DNA from: Ralstonia pickettii
Lineage (GTDB): Bacteria; Pseudomonadota; Gammaproteobacteria; Burkholderiales; Burkholderiaceae
Direction of reading: 5' to 3'
DNA length: 64,000 bases
NCBI RefSeq assembly: GCF_001699815.1
Contig: NZ_MCGB01000069.1
Span: forward strand, 30,159 to 94,158
Part shown: positions 31,811-41,424 of the stretch, in pieces
Layout: every line of letters starts with the position of its first letter
Numbering within the stretch: the stretch's first letter is position 1
Position numbers and translations under genes: made by a program
The notes under the pieces: generated by a model
What the model was told of the DNA's origin: nothing
Database searches by the model: none
What the model saw: the letters and a program-made list of their open reading frames with translations, nothing else

Positions 31811-32281
31811 TTAGAAGCGGAAGTGCGAGAACGCCTTGTTGGCTTCAGCCATGCGGTGCACTTCGTCGCGCTTCTTCATGGCGCCGCCGCGGCCTTCCGA
31901 GGCTTCGAGCAGCTCACCAGCCAGACGCAGGGCCATCGACTTCTCGCTGCGCTTCTTCGCAGCTTCCCGCAGCCAACGCATCGCCAATGCCAGACGACGC
32001 GACGGCCGGACTTCGACCGGCACCTGATAGTTGGCGCCACCAACACGACGGCTCTTCACTTCGACCACCGGCTTGATGTTGCCGATAGCCAGCGTGAACA
32101 CCTCGATCGGCGCCTTGCCTGCTTTCTTCTCGATCTGGTCGAACGCACCGTAGACGATACGCTCAGCCACCGACTTCTTGCCGTCCAGCATGAGGACGTT
32201 CATGAACTTGGCGACTTCCACATTGCCGAACTTCGGGTCCGGCAGAATTTCCCGCTTGGGGACTTCACGACGACGTGGCAT
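31811..32281 (-). CDS. rpsG: 30S ribosomal protein S7
   Basis: 156-aa 30S head assembly initiator; in E. coli it represses the str operon. [20 protein letters not shown] and [20 protein letters not shown] are diagnostic. 186 bp behind rpsL, a gap long enough to hold the regulatory hairpin known from E. coli, though I could not delimit one. Confidence 0.98.
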   Translation of the reverse strand: MPRRREVPKREILPDPKFGNVEVAKFMNVLMLDGKKSVAERIVYGAFDQIEKKAGKAPIEVFTLAIGNIKPVVEVKSRRVGGANYQVPVEVRPSRRLALAMRWLREAAKKRSEKSMALRLAGELLEASEGRGGAMKKRDEVHRMAEANKAFSHFRF

Positions 32282-32467
32282 CTTCTTTCCTTCTCTGTTC
32301 AGTTGAGAACCGCTTCGGTTCTCCGGCCACCAACTAGCTTGTCTTCCAACAATCTGAGCCGGGTGACCACTTACTCGACGGTGCCAGTGCGGTCAAAAAA
32401 CGCACCGTTGTACCGCCTGCTCATGACAAGACCGTGACCGCAAAAGCGGCGCGATCTCACTGACGAC

Positions 32468-32845
32468 TTAGGCCGCCTTCGGACGCTTCGCGCCGTACTT
32501 CGAACGCGCTTGCTTACGGTCCTTGACGCCTTGCAGGTCAAGGGAGCCGCGCACGATGTGGTAACGCACACCCGGCAAGTCCTTCACACGGCCGCCGCGG
32601 ATCAGCACGACGCTGTGTTCTTGCAGGTTGTGGCCTTCACCGCCGATGTACGAAATGACTTCGAAACCGTTGGTCAGGCGCACCTTGGCGACCTTACGCA
32701 GTGCCGAGTTCGGCTTCTTCGGCGTCGTGGTGTACACGCGGGTGCACACGCCGCGACGCTGCGGGCAGTTCTCAAGTGCCGGGCTCTTGCTCTTCAGCTT
32801 TTCCGAGACGCGGGGCTTGCGAACCAGTTGATTGATGGTTGGCAT
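32468..32845 (-). CDS. rpsL: 30S ribosomal protein S12
   Basis: 125-aa decoding-centre protein. [30 protein letters not shown] and [16 protein letters not shown] are present; the two lysines commonly altered in streptomycin resistance (in PKKPNSA and GRVKDLPG) are wild-type. First gene of the str operon; a promoter lies 237 bp upstream. Confidence 0.98.
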   Translation of the reverse strand: MPTINQLVRKPRVSEKLKSKSPALENCPQRRGVCTRVYTTTPKKPNSALRKVAKVRLTNGFEVISYIGGEGHNLQEHSVVLIRGGRVKDLPGVRYHIVRGSLDLQGVKDRKQARSKYGAKRPKAA

Positions 32846-33142
32846 TGTTCAATCCAGCTTGGTTTTTGAAAAATCGCCGGCTCACATAACGTGAACGCCT
32901 CATTTGTGAGGCGGACGGCGCAATCGGGTTTTATGGAAGTGGCGAGCAGAACGCTCTGAAGGGAGGACCTGCGGGAACAGATCAAGACCAAAGAGCGCGA
33001 GCCCGTCTGATTTCAGATGCCTTGCACAGCATTTGCCGGGCATGGACGCGCGAAACCAGAAGCCAAAAACTCGAATCTGGCACTATAGCGGCCTGTCTTG
33101 CAAGCGTCAAGCGCGCCGCCAGTCTGGCGATGAGCCAGTTGG
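32846..33142 (-). promoter_or_regulatory. str operon leader region, no gene
   Basis: This 297-bp interval between the MFS gene and rpsL holds the promoter at 33082-33110 and a leader of about 230 nt. Within the leader is a 7-bp hairpin (32896-32902 with 32907-32913, loop TTTG), close to the rpsL ribosome-binding site. No credible ORF was seen. Confidence 0.7.
33082..33110 (-). promoter_or_regulatory. Sigma-70-type promoter of the str operon
   Basis: On the minus strand TTGACG (33105-33110), 17 nt, TATAGT (33082-33087): each box is one mismatch from consensus at ideal spacing. It drives rpsL-rpsG-fusA-tuf-rpsJ and shows that the str operon does not depend on rpoBC transcription. Confidence 0.78.
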
Positions 33143-34402
33143 TCAGCAGCGGCGCGGTGTGGCGCCGATGGCACGCTGCGCACTGGTGGGCCATACGAAA
33201 ACGAGCGCAGCGGCCACCACAAACCCGAGCGCGAGAACCGATACGCCGATCCAGCCGGCGCGCAACCAGGCCGCACCGGCCAAACCGCCGCCTGCAGCCG
33301 CACCAAAGAAGAACGCCCCGGTGTACAGGCCGTTCACGCGCCCCCGGACCTCGGGCGGCAACGCGTTGACCATATAGCGGCCGAGCGCCTGGTCGCCGAT
33401 GGCGCCAAAGTCCAGCAACAACGCTGCGGCGGCCAGCATCACCAACATGACAGGGACGCTCAGGTCTGGCAGCAGCGCCGAAGCCAGCGCCAACAGCAGA
33501 CCCGCCGCCGCACTGCCATGCGCGAGCAGCGTACCAACGCGCACCAAGCCGCGATCCGCCAGCCGTCCGGCGATGGGCGCCGCCACGACGCCGGCCGCGC
33601 CGCACAGCGCAAAGATGCCGATGCCGTTCTGCGAAAGATGGAACGGCGCGGCCGCCAGCCGCAGTGCAACAGCGGTCCAGAACAGCGTGAAGGCCGCCAT
33701 CAGCAAAGCTTGGGTGGCAGCGCGGCGACGCAATACCGGTTCGGTGCGCAGAAGATGGCCATACGACTTGAGCAACGCACCGTACGACAGCGCACGCGGC
33801 GGCACGAAGGTCGGCATCACACGCGGCAGAAGGACGGCCAGCACGGCAATCGCCACCGCAGATGCGCCGTAGAACGCACGCCAGCCCCATTGCGCCGCGA
33901 TCAGGCTGGCCGCCGGGCGCGACAGCAGGATGCCCAGGTTCAGGCCGATCATGATGTCGCCGAGCACGCGCCCGCGCCGGTGGTCTGCGGCCAGGCGCCC
34001 TGCCAGCGCAATCAGCATCTGAATGACCGTCGACGTAAGGCCGATGGCGAAGGCGGCCAGCATCAGCACCCGGCCGCTGTGCGCTACGGTGGTCAGCGCC
34101 AGCGAAGCCACCGCGCCCCACAGCGTGCGCGAGGCCAGCGCGCGGTTGTCCTGCAAATCGGTCAGCGGCATCAGCAGCAACAGGCCGATGCCGTAGCCGA
34201 CGAGTGTGGCAGTCACCAGCAGCCCGGTGGCGGCGGTGGTCCAGCCGATACTTGCGGCGATCTCGGCGACAAGCGGCTGGATGCCGAACAGGTTGATGAC
34301 GATGAGCCCGACGGCGGCTGCAAACAACGGCGTGGCACCGCGGGGGAGCGCGTCGGCGGGCGACGGGTTGGAAACGGCGACGGCAGGGGCTTCGGTGGTC
34401 AT
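33143..34402 (-). CDS. Major facilitator superfamily transporter, drug-exporter-like
   Basis: 419-aa inner-membrane protein with about 12 hydrophobic segments. Motif A-like GRLADRGLVRVG and, between spans 2 and 3, LLLMPLTDLQDNR are visible; ALGRYMVNALPPEVRGRVNGLYTGAFFFG resembles proton-coupled effluxers of the YnfM/arabinose-efflux type. The substrate cannot be told from sequence. A LysR-type regulator is divergent, 99 bp away, which is the classical arrangement for regulator and target. Nothing indicates coupling with the str operon downstream. Confidence 0.85.
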   Translation of the reverse strand: MTTEAPAVAVSNPSPADALPRGATPLFAAAVGLIVINLFGIQPLVAEIAASIGWTTAATGLLVTATLVGYGIGLLLLMPLTDLQDNRALASRTLWGAVASLALTTVAHSGRVLMLAAFAIGLTSTVIQMLIALAGRLAADHRRGRVLGDIMIGLNLGILLSRPAASLIAAQWGWRAFYGASAVAIAVLAVLLPRVMPTFVPPRALSYGALLKSYGHLLRTEPVLRRRAATQALLMAAFTLFWTAVALRLAAAPFHLSQNGIGIFALCGAAGVVAAPIAGRLADRGLVRVGTLLAHGSAAAGLLLALASALLPDLSVPVMLVMLAAAALLLDFGAIGDQALGRYMVNALPPEVRGRVNGLYTGAFFFGAAAGGGLAGAAWLRAGWIGVSVLALGFVVAAALVFVWPTSAQRAIGATPRRC

Positions 34403-34501
34403 GATGAAGGGGACGAAGAATCGGAGACCCCATCCTAGCCAGCCGATTCGCGCAGATTAAGGTAGCCTCTGGCGCCATATTGTTTCCATAAGTGCGCAAA
34501 T

Positions 34502-35422
34502 ATGGATCGACTCTCCGACGTGGTGGTCTTCGTGCAGGTGGTGGAGCGCGGCAGCCTGTCGGCGGCGGCCGATGCCATGGGCATATCGCGCGGTGTGATC
34601 AGCAAGGCGCTGGTGCGGCTGGAGGCGCGGTTACAGACGCGCCTGCTGCAGCGGACAACGCGGCGCCTGTCACTCACCGAAGCGGGCGCGGCGTTCTTCG
34701 AGAAAAGCCGCGAGGGCCTGGCGCTCGTCGATGCAGCCGAGCAGGCCGTGAGCGCCTTGCGCGATGAGGCGCGCGGCACATTGCGGGTGTCGGCGCCGGC
34801 CTCGTTTGCGGTGACATTGCTGGCGCCGCTCCTGGGCGCATTCCAGGCGCGCTACCCGGCCGTGCAGATCGACCTGGACATGAACGACCGCTACGCCGAC
34901 CTTGTCGCCGGGCGCATCGACGTGGCGATCCGCATTGGCATGTTGGAGGACTCGTCGCTGGTAGCGCGGCGGCTGGCGAATTGCGCGCACGCCATCTACG
35001 GAGCGCCATCGTATTTCAGCAAGAACGGCATTCCGCGGTCGCCCGAGGATTTGCGCGACCACAACTGTCTGGTCTACGCCAACTACGACGGACCCTATGA
35101 CTGGGTGCTTACCGATGCCGACGGACAGCGCCATGTCGCGCACGTTACGGGCTCGATGCTAGCCAACAACAGCCTCGTCCTGCGAGAGGCGGCGCGTTCA
35201 GGGCTGGGCGTGTCGCTGGGGCCGGCGTATCTGGTGCGCGACGATATTGCGGCCGGCCGCCTGCAGGCGGTGCTGACGGACTACACAGCGCGGGAGGTGC
35301 CCCTGCACGCCGTCTTCACGCAGCGTGTGCACCTGCTGCCAAAGGTGCGGGCGTTTGTCGATTTTCTGGGCGACCACCTGCGCAGCACCGCCGTGATGGG
35401 GCCATTGCCGCTGTCCGCCTAG
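34502..35422 (+). CDS. LysR-family transcriptional regulator
   Basis: 306-aa regulator. The N-terminal winged helix-turn-helix occupies about residues 1-60 ([20 protein letters not shown], then [24 protein letters not shown] in part). The effector-binding domain starts near 90 ([20 protein letters not shown]) and ends [15 protein letters not shown]. It belongs to the DsdC/CrgA-like group by the [15 protein letters not shown] pattern. Divergent from the MFS gene, whose expression it probably controls. Its stop codon overlaps the recQ stop (CTAG, 35419-35422). Confidence 0.92.
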   Translation: MDRLSDVVVFVQVVERGSLSAAADAMGISRGVISKALVRLEARLQTRLLQRTTRRLSLTEAGAAFFEKSREGLALVDAAEQAVSALRDEARGTLRVSAPASFAVTLLAPLLGAFQARYPAVQIDLDMNDRYADLVAGRIDVAIRIGMLEDSSLVARRLANCAHAIYGAPSYFSKNGIPRSPEDLRDHNCLVYANYDGPYDWVLTDADGQRHVAHVTGSMLANNSLVLREAARSGLGVSLGPAYLVRDDIAAGRLQAVLTDYTAREVPLHAVFTQRVHLLPKVRAFVDFLGDHLRSTAVMGPLPLSA

Positions 35423-37332
35423 GCTTGCTCGCGGCACTTCTCCAGTACGTCGAGCAGCGCCTGGCCGTAGCGGTCCAACTTGGCCATGCCGATACCCGGC
35501 AGCTCGCCGAGCGCCTCGCGCGAATCCGGATCGGTCTCGGCAATGCGCGCAAGCGTCGCGTCGTGGAAGATCACATACGCCGGCACGCTGTGCTCGCGCG
35601 CGGCCTGCGTCCGCCAGGCCCGCAACGCCTGCCAGCGCACCTGCGCCTCGGTGGAAAGCTCGGCGGCCGGATCGGCGCGACGCTCCTTCTTCGTCGACGA
35701 TGACGACGCGCCGCGCACCTTCTCGGCCTGACGGCGCAGGATCACCGATTGCGCGCCCTTGAGCACGGGGCGCGCGGCATCGGTCAGGATCAGCGCACCG
35801 TGGCCGCCGTGGTCCACCGCAAACAAGCCCTGCGCAACCAACTGACGGAATACGCTGCGCCAAGCGGCTTCGGACAGATCGCTGCCGATGCCGAAGGTGG
35901 ACAGCGTTTCGTGGTGCCACTGCTTGATGCGCTCGGTTGCGTTGCCGCGCAGGATGTCGATGAGCTGGCCCGCGCCAAAACTCACGCGGCTGGCTTGCTG
36001 GACGCGGTATGCGCAGGACAGCGCCATCTGTGCCTCGCGTGTGGCATCCCAGGTTTGCGGCGGCGTGAGGCACGTATCGCAGTTGCCGCAGGGCTGGCTG
36101 CTTTCCCCGAAGTACGCGAGCAGCGCCACACGGCGGCAGGTTGCGGCTTCGCACAGGCCGAGCAGCGCTTCGAGCTTGGCGGTTGAGACGCGCTTATGCA
36201 CATCGTCCGCATCGGACTCGTCGATCATCCGGCGCTGCTGCACCACGTCGGCCAGACCGTAAGCCATCCAGGCGTTGGCGGGCATGCCGTCACGGCCCGC
36301 ACGGCCAGTCTCCTGATAGTAGCCCTCCAGGCTCTTGGGCAGATCCAGGTGGGCAACGAAGCGGACGTCCGGCTTGTCGATCCCCATGCCGAAAGCGATG
36401 GTCGCCACCATCACGACGCCTTCCTCCTTGCGGAAGATGGCCTGATGGCGTGCGCGCACGTCGGAGTCCATCCCGGCGTGATACGGCAGCGCGCGGATGC
36501 CCTGCTCGGCCAGCCACTGCGCGGTCTCTTCCACCTTCTTGCGCGACAGGCAGTAGACGATGCCGGCGTCGCAGGTGTCGCCGTCCATGTGCTCGGCGCG
36601 AATGAAGCGCAGCAGCTGCTGCCGCGCGCTGTCCTTCTCGACGATGGTGTAGCGGATGTTCGGGCGGTCGAAGCTGGAGAGGAAGACGCGGGAACCCGTG
36701 AGCGCGAGCCGTTCGATGATCTCGTCCCGCGTGACCGCATCGGCCGTGGCGGTGAGCGCGATGCGCGGCACGTGCGGAAAACGCTCGTGCAGCACGGAAA
36801 GCTGGATGTACTCGGGCCGGAAATCGTGCCCCCATTGCGACACGCAGTGCGCTTCGTCGATGGCGAACAGGCCGATGCGCGATCGCTCAAGCAACTCGAG
36901 GAAGCGCGGCGTCATCAACCGCTCGGGCGCCACGTAGACGAGATCCAGCCGGCCCGCCGCCAAATCTCGCTCGACCTGGGCGGCCTCGGCGCCCGTCAGC
37001 GCGGAGTTGAGGTACGCGGCGCGCACGCCGGCTTCTTCCAGCGCGGCCACCTGGTCCTGCATCAACGCGATCAGCGGCGAAACCACAATGCCGGCGCCCT
37101 GCCCGCGCCGGTGCCGCACGAGCGCCGGTATCTGGTAACAGAGCGATTTGCCACCGCCGGTCGGCATCAGCACGAGACAATCGCCGCCGTCGGCGACGTG
37201 CGCGACGATTTCCGCCTGCGGGCCGCGGAAGGCGCTGTAGCCGAACACATCGTGCAGCACCGCATGCGTCGCGGCGGCGGTGTCTTCGGGCAGCGCCTGC
37301 AGCGCGTGGTCTATGGCGGGAGAGTCGTACAT
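35419..37332 (-). CDS. recQ: ATP-dependent DNA helicase RecQ
   Basis: 637-aa superfamily 2 3'-5' helicase for recombination and replication-fork repair. Walker [17 protein letters not shown] box [19 protein letters not shown], motif VI GRAGRDG, the RecQ-Ct zinc site (CRRVALL..., then CGNCDTC) and a C-terminal HRDC domain ([20 protein letters not shown]) are all present. The ATG at 37332 was chosen; the ORF continues upstream without similarity. It converges with the LysR gene and lies 112 bp after the methyltransferase gene. Confidence 0.97.
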   Translation of the reverse strand: MYDSPAIDHALQALPEDTAAATHAVLHDVFGYSAFRGPQAEIVAHVADGGDCLVLMPTGGGKSLCYQIPALVRHRRGQGAGIVVSPLIALMQDQVAALEEAGVRAAYLNSALTGAEAAQVERDLAAGRLDLVYVAPERLMTPRFLELLERSRIGLFAIDEAHCVSQWGHDFRPEYIQLSVLHERFPHVPRIALTATADAVTRDEIIERLALTGSRVFLSSFDRPNIRYTIVEKDSARQQLLRFIRAEHMDGDTCDAGIVYCLSRKKVEETAQWLAEQGIRALPYHAGMDSDVRARHQAIFRKEEGVVMVATIAFGMGIDKPDVRFVAHLDLPKSLEGYYQETGRAGRDGMPANAWMAYGLADVVQQRRMIDESDADDVHKRVSTAKLEALLGLCEAATCRRVALLAYFGESSQPCGNCDTCLTPPQTWDATREAQMALSCAYRVQQASRVSFGAGQLIDILRGNATERIKQWHHETLSTFGIGSDLSEAAWRSVFRQLVAQGLFAVDHGGHGALILTDAARPVLKGAQSVILRRQAEKVRGASSSSTKKERRADPAAELSTEAQVRWQALRAWRTQAAREHSVPAYVIFHDATLARIAETDPDSREALGELPGIGMAKLDRYGQALLDVLEKCREQA

Positions 37333-37444
37333 CGGGACGGCGGGTGCGCGCAGTGTCACGCGCGGGCTGGGCGAAACCGCTATTGTGACAAACCCCGCCG
37401 AGGGGTGGTCAATCAGGACAGTCGGATTGTGGGCAACGCAGCGA

Positions 37445-38035
37445 TCAGACCGTGCGCGCAACGATGCGATGGATCGTCCGCCCCGACGACTGGCTGACAG
37501 CCGCTTCGTCGAAAACCACCTCAGTGCCGGCCAGCGCCTCGCGCACGGGCGCCGCATCGAACGACGTGAAGAGCCGGCCGCGCCCATCGCGCTGGTCGGC
37601 GTCGGGCGTGACGCGCCAGCTCAGATACAGCGTGCCGCCCGCGCGCAACAACGACACCAGCCGCTGCACCGCCGCGCCAATCTGCTCGGGCGGCAGATGC
37701 ATGATGACGGTCTCGCAGAGGACGTTGTCGAACGCGCCTTCGGCAATGCCGACCAATTCAGGCAAAAGCGCCTGCCGGAACGACAGGCCAGGATACTGCT
37801 CGCGCGCCGCTTCCAGCAGCGCGGCCGACGCGTCGTAGCCAACGGCCGGATAACCATTGGCGTTGAGCCACGCCACCTCGCGGCCCGCGCCGCAGCCGAT
37901 GTCGGCGGTGGCGCCGCCTGCCTTGAACTCACGGCGCAGCAACGCATACAGGTCTTCAGGCGCCGGCTGATCGCGCCACTCCTGCGCGAAGGTTTCGGCA
38001 AGGGTGTCGTAGGCGGCAACAGTCTGGGAGTCCAT
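37445..38035 (-). CDS. SAM-dependent class I methyltransferase
   Basis: 196-aa cytosolic enzyme with a Rossmann methyltransferase fold: motif [17 protein letters not shown] (about residues 42-57), the acidic VGYDAS after strand 2, and motif [14 protein letters not shown]. The substrate is unknown; similarity is to the general type 11/TehB-like group. The ATG at 38035 is preceded by AGGAT six nucleotides upstream and lies 7 bp after the stop of the DUF2135 gene, so it reads as the last gene of the yfa/mag operon. Weak hairpin CCCC-TCGGC-GGGG near 37398 may end the transcript. Confidence 0.88.
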   Translation of the reverse strand: MDSQTVAAYDTLAETFAQEWRDQPAPEDLYALLRREFKAGGATADIGCGAGREVAWLNANGYPAVGYDASAALLEAAREQYPGLSFRQALLPELVGIAEGAFDNVLCETVIMHLPPEQIGAAVQRLVSLLRAGGTLYLSWRVTPDADQRDGRGRLFTSFDAAPVREALAGTEVVFDEAAVSQSSGRTIHRIVARTV

Positions 38036-38042
38036 GGCGATC

Positions 38043-38885
38043 CTATTTCATCGTGAAACTGCGTAACAGCGTCAGATCGCCGGCCTTGCGCATCGGCACG
38101 ACAAACGTCTGCTGGCGCTCGGACGGCGTGTTCTCGTCGGTGATGATGCTGACGGTGGCGGTGGTGATCGCACTGCTGTCATTGCCGCTGCCGTAGTAGT
38201 TCACGTAGACGAGATACGTGCCAGGCACGGGCGCCGGATTCGAATAGATCTCGGGACCATACCCGGTGGTGACGTCCACGTCGAGCGCCCCACCGTTTTC
38301 GACCACGCGGTTGCCGTACCAGGCATGCTGGCCATCGGGCGAAATGACGTGCAAGTCGAGATCGGTGCCATCGGTGTCCCACGACAGGACCACGCGCAAA
38401 CGCGGACGCTGCTTGCCGGCGTAGCTGTCGTAGAACTGCACACGCTTGGCGTCGCCGCGCGCGCTGCGCACCTCCACGCTGTTGCTGCCGGCGCCAAATG
38501 CATACGGGCGCGAGAACGTACCGTCGGCCTCGATGCGCTGCGGCATGGCCACGCCATTGACGATCAGCGTGCCCACCGACGAGCCGTCGGCGCCACGGCG
38601 GCGGCGCGGCTTGCTTTCGTCCATTGCTGCAGCAGCCTTCGGCTGGTTGCGGATGCGCCCGGCGATCATCGACGCCACACCCTGCCCTTGGGGCGTCGAC
38701 ACCGATACGGCCGGGTAATGCACGTCCTGCGTGTAGCGGGATTCATCGCCCGCCGAATTGCGCCAGCCATTGAGCGGCGCAGTCATCTCGATATTGCCGG
38801 CGTCGGTTTGCGCAAGCACGCTCCCAGCGGCCGCAAACGCGGCCAGCGCGATGGCAGCGGCGAGACGGAAAGTGGAAGGCATCAT
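38043..38885 (-). CDS. YfaP-type DUF2135 protein, copy 1
   Basis: 280-aa exported protein: signal peptide to about residue 26 (AAGSVLA), then a domain with FGAGSNSVEV, LSWDTDGTDLDLHVISPDGQ, GPEIYSNPAPVPGTYLVYVN and a C-terminal beta-rich part. The acidic TDLDLHV motif looks like a metal- or ligand-binding loop, which is inference. The family accompanies secreted alpha-2-macroglobulins of the yfaS/MagD group. A second copy lies directly upstream. No clear Shine-Dalgarno; start could be 38894 (GTG), 38885 or 38882 (ATG). Confidence 0.82.
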   Translation of the reverse strand: MMPSTFRLAAAIALAAFAAAGSVLAQTDAGNIEMTAPLNGWRNSAGDESRYTQDVHYPAVSVSTPQGQGVASMIAGRIRNQPKAAAAMDESKPRRRRGADGSSVGTLIVNGVAMPQRIEADGTFSRPYAFGAGSNSVEVRSARGDAKRVQFYDSYAGKQRPRLRVVLSWDTDGTDLDLHVISPDGQHAWYGNRVVENGGALDVDVTTGYGPEIYSNPAPVPGTYLVYVNYYGSGNDSSAITTATVSIITDENTPSERQQTFVVPMRKAGDLTLLRSFTMK

Positions 38886-38895
38886 GTGCGTCACG

Positions 38896-39699
38896 TCAGA
38901 AGCGGATCGATTTCATCAGCGCCAGCTCGCCGATCTTGCGCAGCGGCACACTGACGAACTCGCGCCGCTCGTTGGGCGTGTTCTCGTTATAGATCAGCGT
39001 CAATTGTGCGGTGATGAGATCCCGGTCATGTGCCTTTTCGTCGAAGTTGTAGCCGCCGGCGTTGAAGTTGCCCCAATAGTTCACGTAGAACAGCCACACG
39101 CCCGGGCGTGGCGCGGCGGTCGAGAAAATCTCCGGCCCGGCACCGTCGACGCTGTCCACGTCGAGGCCGCCGCCGTCGGACAGCAGCGGCTGCGCCCAGA
39201 ACGCGTGGTCGCCAATCGGCGAAATGACGTGCATGTCGACCTCGGCGCGCGGGTCGTCCCACGTGAGGACGGCGCGCAGCTTGGCCGATGTCTTGGTGGT
39301 GTCGGCCTCGTAGAACTGCAGGCGTTGGCGTGACTGCCCGTCGGCGCCGACGATTTCGACGCTGTTCGAGCCGGGGCCGAACGCCCAGGGGCGCGCAAAA
39401 CGGCCTTCGCCATCGCCATACAGCGGCATGGCGTTGCCGTTGACGACGAGCACCGGCGGGCGGCGCTGCTTGCCGGCCGCGCGGATGCGCCCGGCGATGA
39501 GCGTGCGGTACTTTTGCGCGCCACGGTCCACGGGGGGTTTCGGATACGCCGCGGTGTACTGTTCCAGCTCGTTGGTCAGCTTGCTGTTGCGCCAGCCGCC
39601 GATCGGCCCTTCCAGATCGGCCACCGGCTCAGCCAGCGCCGAAGCGGCCAGCAGCAGCGCGACAGTGCACAGCGCCAAGCGCGTCATCCCACTCTTCAC
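38896..39699 (-). CDS. YfaP-type DUF2135 protein, copy 2
   Basis: 267-aa exported protein homologous to the next gene over its whole mature part: FGPGSNSVEIV, LTWDDPRAEVDMHVISPIGD, GPEIFSTAAPRPGVWLFYVNYWG, with an extra loop (GGYNFDEKAHDRD) before the last strands. Its start is taken at GTG 39699 because GGGGAGGG lies six nucleotides upstream and the GTGA overlaps the stop of the DUF2300 gene; the ATG at 39687 would shorten the signal peptide. Signal peptide residues about 1-23 (LLLAASALA). Confidence 0.82.
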   Translation of the reverse strand: MKSGMTRLALCTVALLLAASALAEPVADLEGPIGGWRNSKLTNELEQYTAAYPKPPVDRGAQKYRTLIAGRIRAAGKQRRPPVLVVNGNAMPLYGDGEGRFARPWAFGPGSNSVEIVGADGQSRQRLQFYEADTTKTSAKLRAVLTWDDPRAEVDMHVISPIGDHAFWAQPLLSDGGGLDVDSVDGAGPEIFSTAAPRPGVWLFYVNYWGNFNAGGYNFDEKAHDRDLITAQLTLIYNENTPNERREFVSVPLRKIGELALMKSIRF

Positions 39700-41417
39700 A
39701 GCAAACCCTCCCCTCGAATCAGGCGACGCGCCATCGCCTCGACAAACTGTTCGTCCTGCCCGCGCGGGTGGCGCGCAAAGGCGAGGTGCAGATACTCGTG
39801 CGTCAGCGCGATGCGGTCTTCCTCGGTCGCAAGGCGGTGCACGTACAGCCGGTTGCGGCGCGCATCGGCATACGGCCGGCCCTCGTGCACGACGCACACG
39901 GCGGGCAGCGGCGGCGTCTCATAGCCCGCCTCTGCGCGAAGACGCGCGGACCAACCGGGCGCACGCGCCTGGAGCCACTGCTGTGCCCCTGCCACGGGTG
40001 AACAATCCCCAGCCACCGGGCTCTGAAATGACGTGAGCGTCGCCTGCGGCCACCACTGCGCGAGGATGGCGTCGAACCCCTGGCCGCGCTGAGCAGCGGC
40101 GCGCGCGGCGGTCCAGCTCATCTGGCCGCGCGCGCTGATGGTGCCGTGGTATTGCACGGACTGGCCCGCCAATACCAGCGTGTCGGTAAATTCGGCTGCG
40201 TTGCGTGCGGCGGCCATCGGCGGGCGCGGCAGCACACGCTGGGTGCGCGAGCTGTCGGCGATTCGGTAGCAGCCCCTGTCGCGCGAGGCGTGCTGCACGA
40301 GGTAGCTGCGCGCCGCCACGGCCAACGCACGCGCTGCCTGGGGCTCGGCGAGTTCGCCTTCGCGCTCAACCACCCGTGCCACGTAATCGTTCATGCCCAG
40401 GCGGCCGGTAATGACCGGCACGTTGTTCTGGCGCGCGAGCGTCAGCTCCCCCTTGCTCTCGATGGGCAGCGTGTTGCCGTTGACGAAGCGCACGGCGTAG
40501 CGGCCTTCCAGGCGACCGGCGGCGACCGGCTTGCCGCTGGCGTCGCGCACTTCGCGAATCGGGTAACGCGCGAAGAAATCCACCACGACACAGGCATCGT
40601 CGTCGGGCACGGGCGTCTGCTCGATCAGCGGCGTAAGGCGCGGGGCGGCAGCGGCCAGCACCTGGTTGCTCGACCCGGCACCGCCGAGCCAGACGGGCGT
40701 GCCGTCGACCAGCCAGCCCGCGGCGCCGCCGATCGACGCGCCGGGGTGCTGCGGGTCGGGCATCGTCCACGTCTTGGCGCGCAGCAGGCCGCCGAAGTCC
40801 GACACCGTGCCCTCGCCACGCCCGACGGTCAGCACAGAGACGAGCGTTTGCGCGGCAGTTTCGCGCCCATCGGCCGGAACGCTGCGCAGCGCGGTGAGCA
40901 GATCGGCGACCGGCACGCGATGCGTCGGCTGCATGGCACGCAGATCACGCAGCCACGCGGGCGATCCGGCCTGCTGCCAGAAACGGCGCCAGTCCGCGCG
41001 GTCCAGCCCGAGGCGCACCGGTTCGAAATAGCGTCCGCACGATTGGATGAGCGCGCGCTCGCGGTCGATGCTGTTGCCGGCGGTGCAGCAGTAGACCTCT
41101 TCGGCGTCGTTGCCGTGACACGTGTAGTCGGGCGTGTTGATGCGCCGCGAGACGAGATAGCTGTAGACGAAGAGCTTCCAGACGCTGCCGAGCGGTGTTT
41201 CGGTGTCGCGCGGCAACGCGGTGGCCTGCGGCACGCCGCCGGCGGGGTCAACGCTGAATTGCCATAGCTTGGCGTCATCGCCTTGCAACGCTGCATATCG
41301 CAACGATGGAAGTGACTGGCCCACCGGCGCAGCGATGGCGTACCCGGCAAGCGCGCAGGCGCCGGCGGCCCAGAGGACGCCGGTCAGCACACTGCGCGCG
41401 AGCAGGCGGGAAGGCAT
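39696..41417 (-). CDS. YfaQ-type DUF2300 protein with PBP-like, SpoIID-like and HExxH segments
   Basis: 573-aa exported protein of the E. coli YfaQ group; formal function unknown. After a signal peptide (about 1-30) the first half resembles penicillin-binding transpeptidases: TPLGSVWKLFVYSYL (Ser78, Lys81), SCG at 126-128 in place of SxN, and AKTWT at 214-218 in place of KTG. Residues about 305-465 resemble SpoIID/LytB amidase-enhancer domains (GMNDYVARVV, AARALAVAARSYLV, FDAILAQWWPQATL). The C terminus has ALTHEYLHLAF (HExxH at 540-544) with Glu560 downstream. These domain readings are by eye. Seven bp after the macroglobulin gene. Confidence 0.82.
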   Translation of the reverse strand: MPSRLLARSVLTGVLWAAGACALAGYAIAAPVGQSLPSLRYAALQGDDAKLWQFSVDPAGGVPQATALPRDTETPLGSVWKLFVYSYLVSRRINTPDYTCHGNDAEEVYCCTAGNSIDRERALIQSCGRYFEPVRLGLDRADWRRFWQQAGSPAWLRDLRAMQPTHRVPVADLLTALRSVPADGRETAAQTLVSVLTVGRGEGTVSDFGGLLRAKTWTMPDPQHPGASIGGAAGWLVDGTPVWLGGAGSSNQVLAAAAPRLTPLIEQTPVPDDDACVVVDFFARYPIREVRDASGKPVAAGRLEGRYAVRFVNGNTLPIESKGELTLARQNNVPVITGRLGMNDYVARVVEREGELAEPQAARALAVAARSYLVQHASRDRGCYRIADSSRTQRVLPRPPMAAARNAAEFTDTLVLAGQSVQYHGTISARGQMSWTAARAAAQRGQGFDAILAQWWPQATLTSFQSPVAGDCSPVAGAQQWLQARAPGWSARLRAEAGYETPPLPAVCVVHEGRPYADARRNRLYVHRLATEEDRIALTHEYLHLAFARHPRGQDEQFVEAMARRLIRGEGLL

Positions 41418-41424
41418 CGCCAGA

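Noticed and set aside
37333..37587. N-terminal extension of recQ (85 residues)
   Set aside because: Arg/Ser-rich, no similarity, and it overlaps the methyltransferase gene; the ATG at 37332 gives a normal RecQ N terminus.
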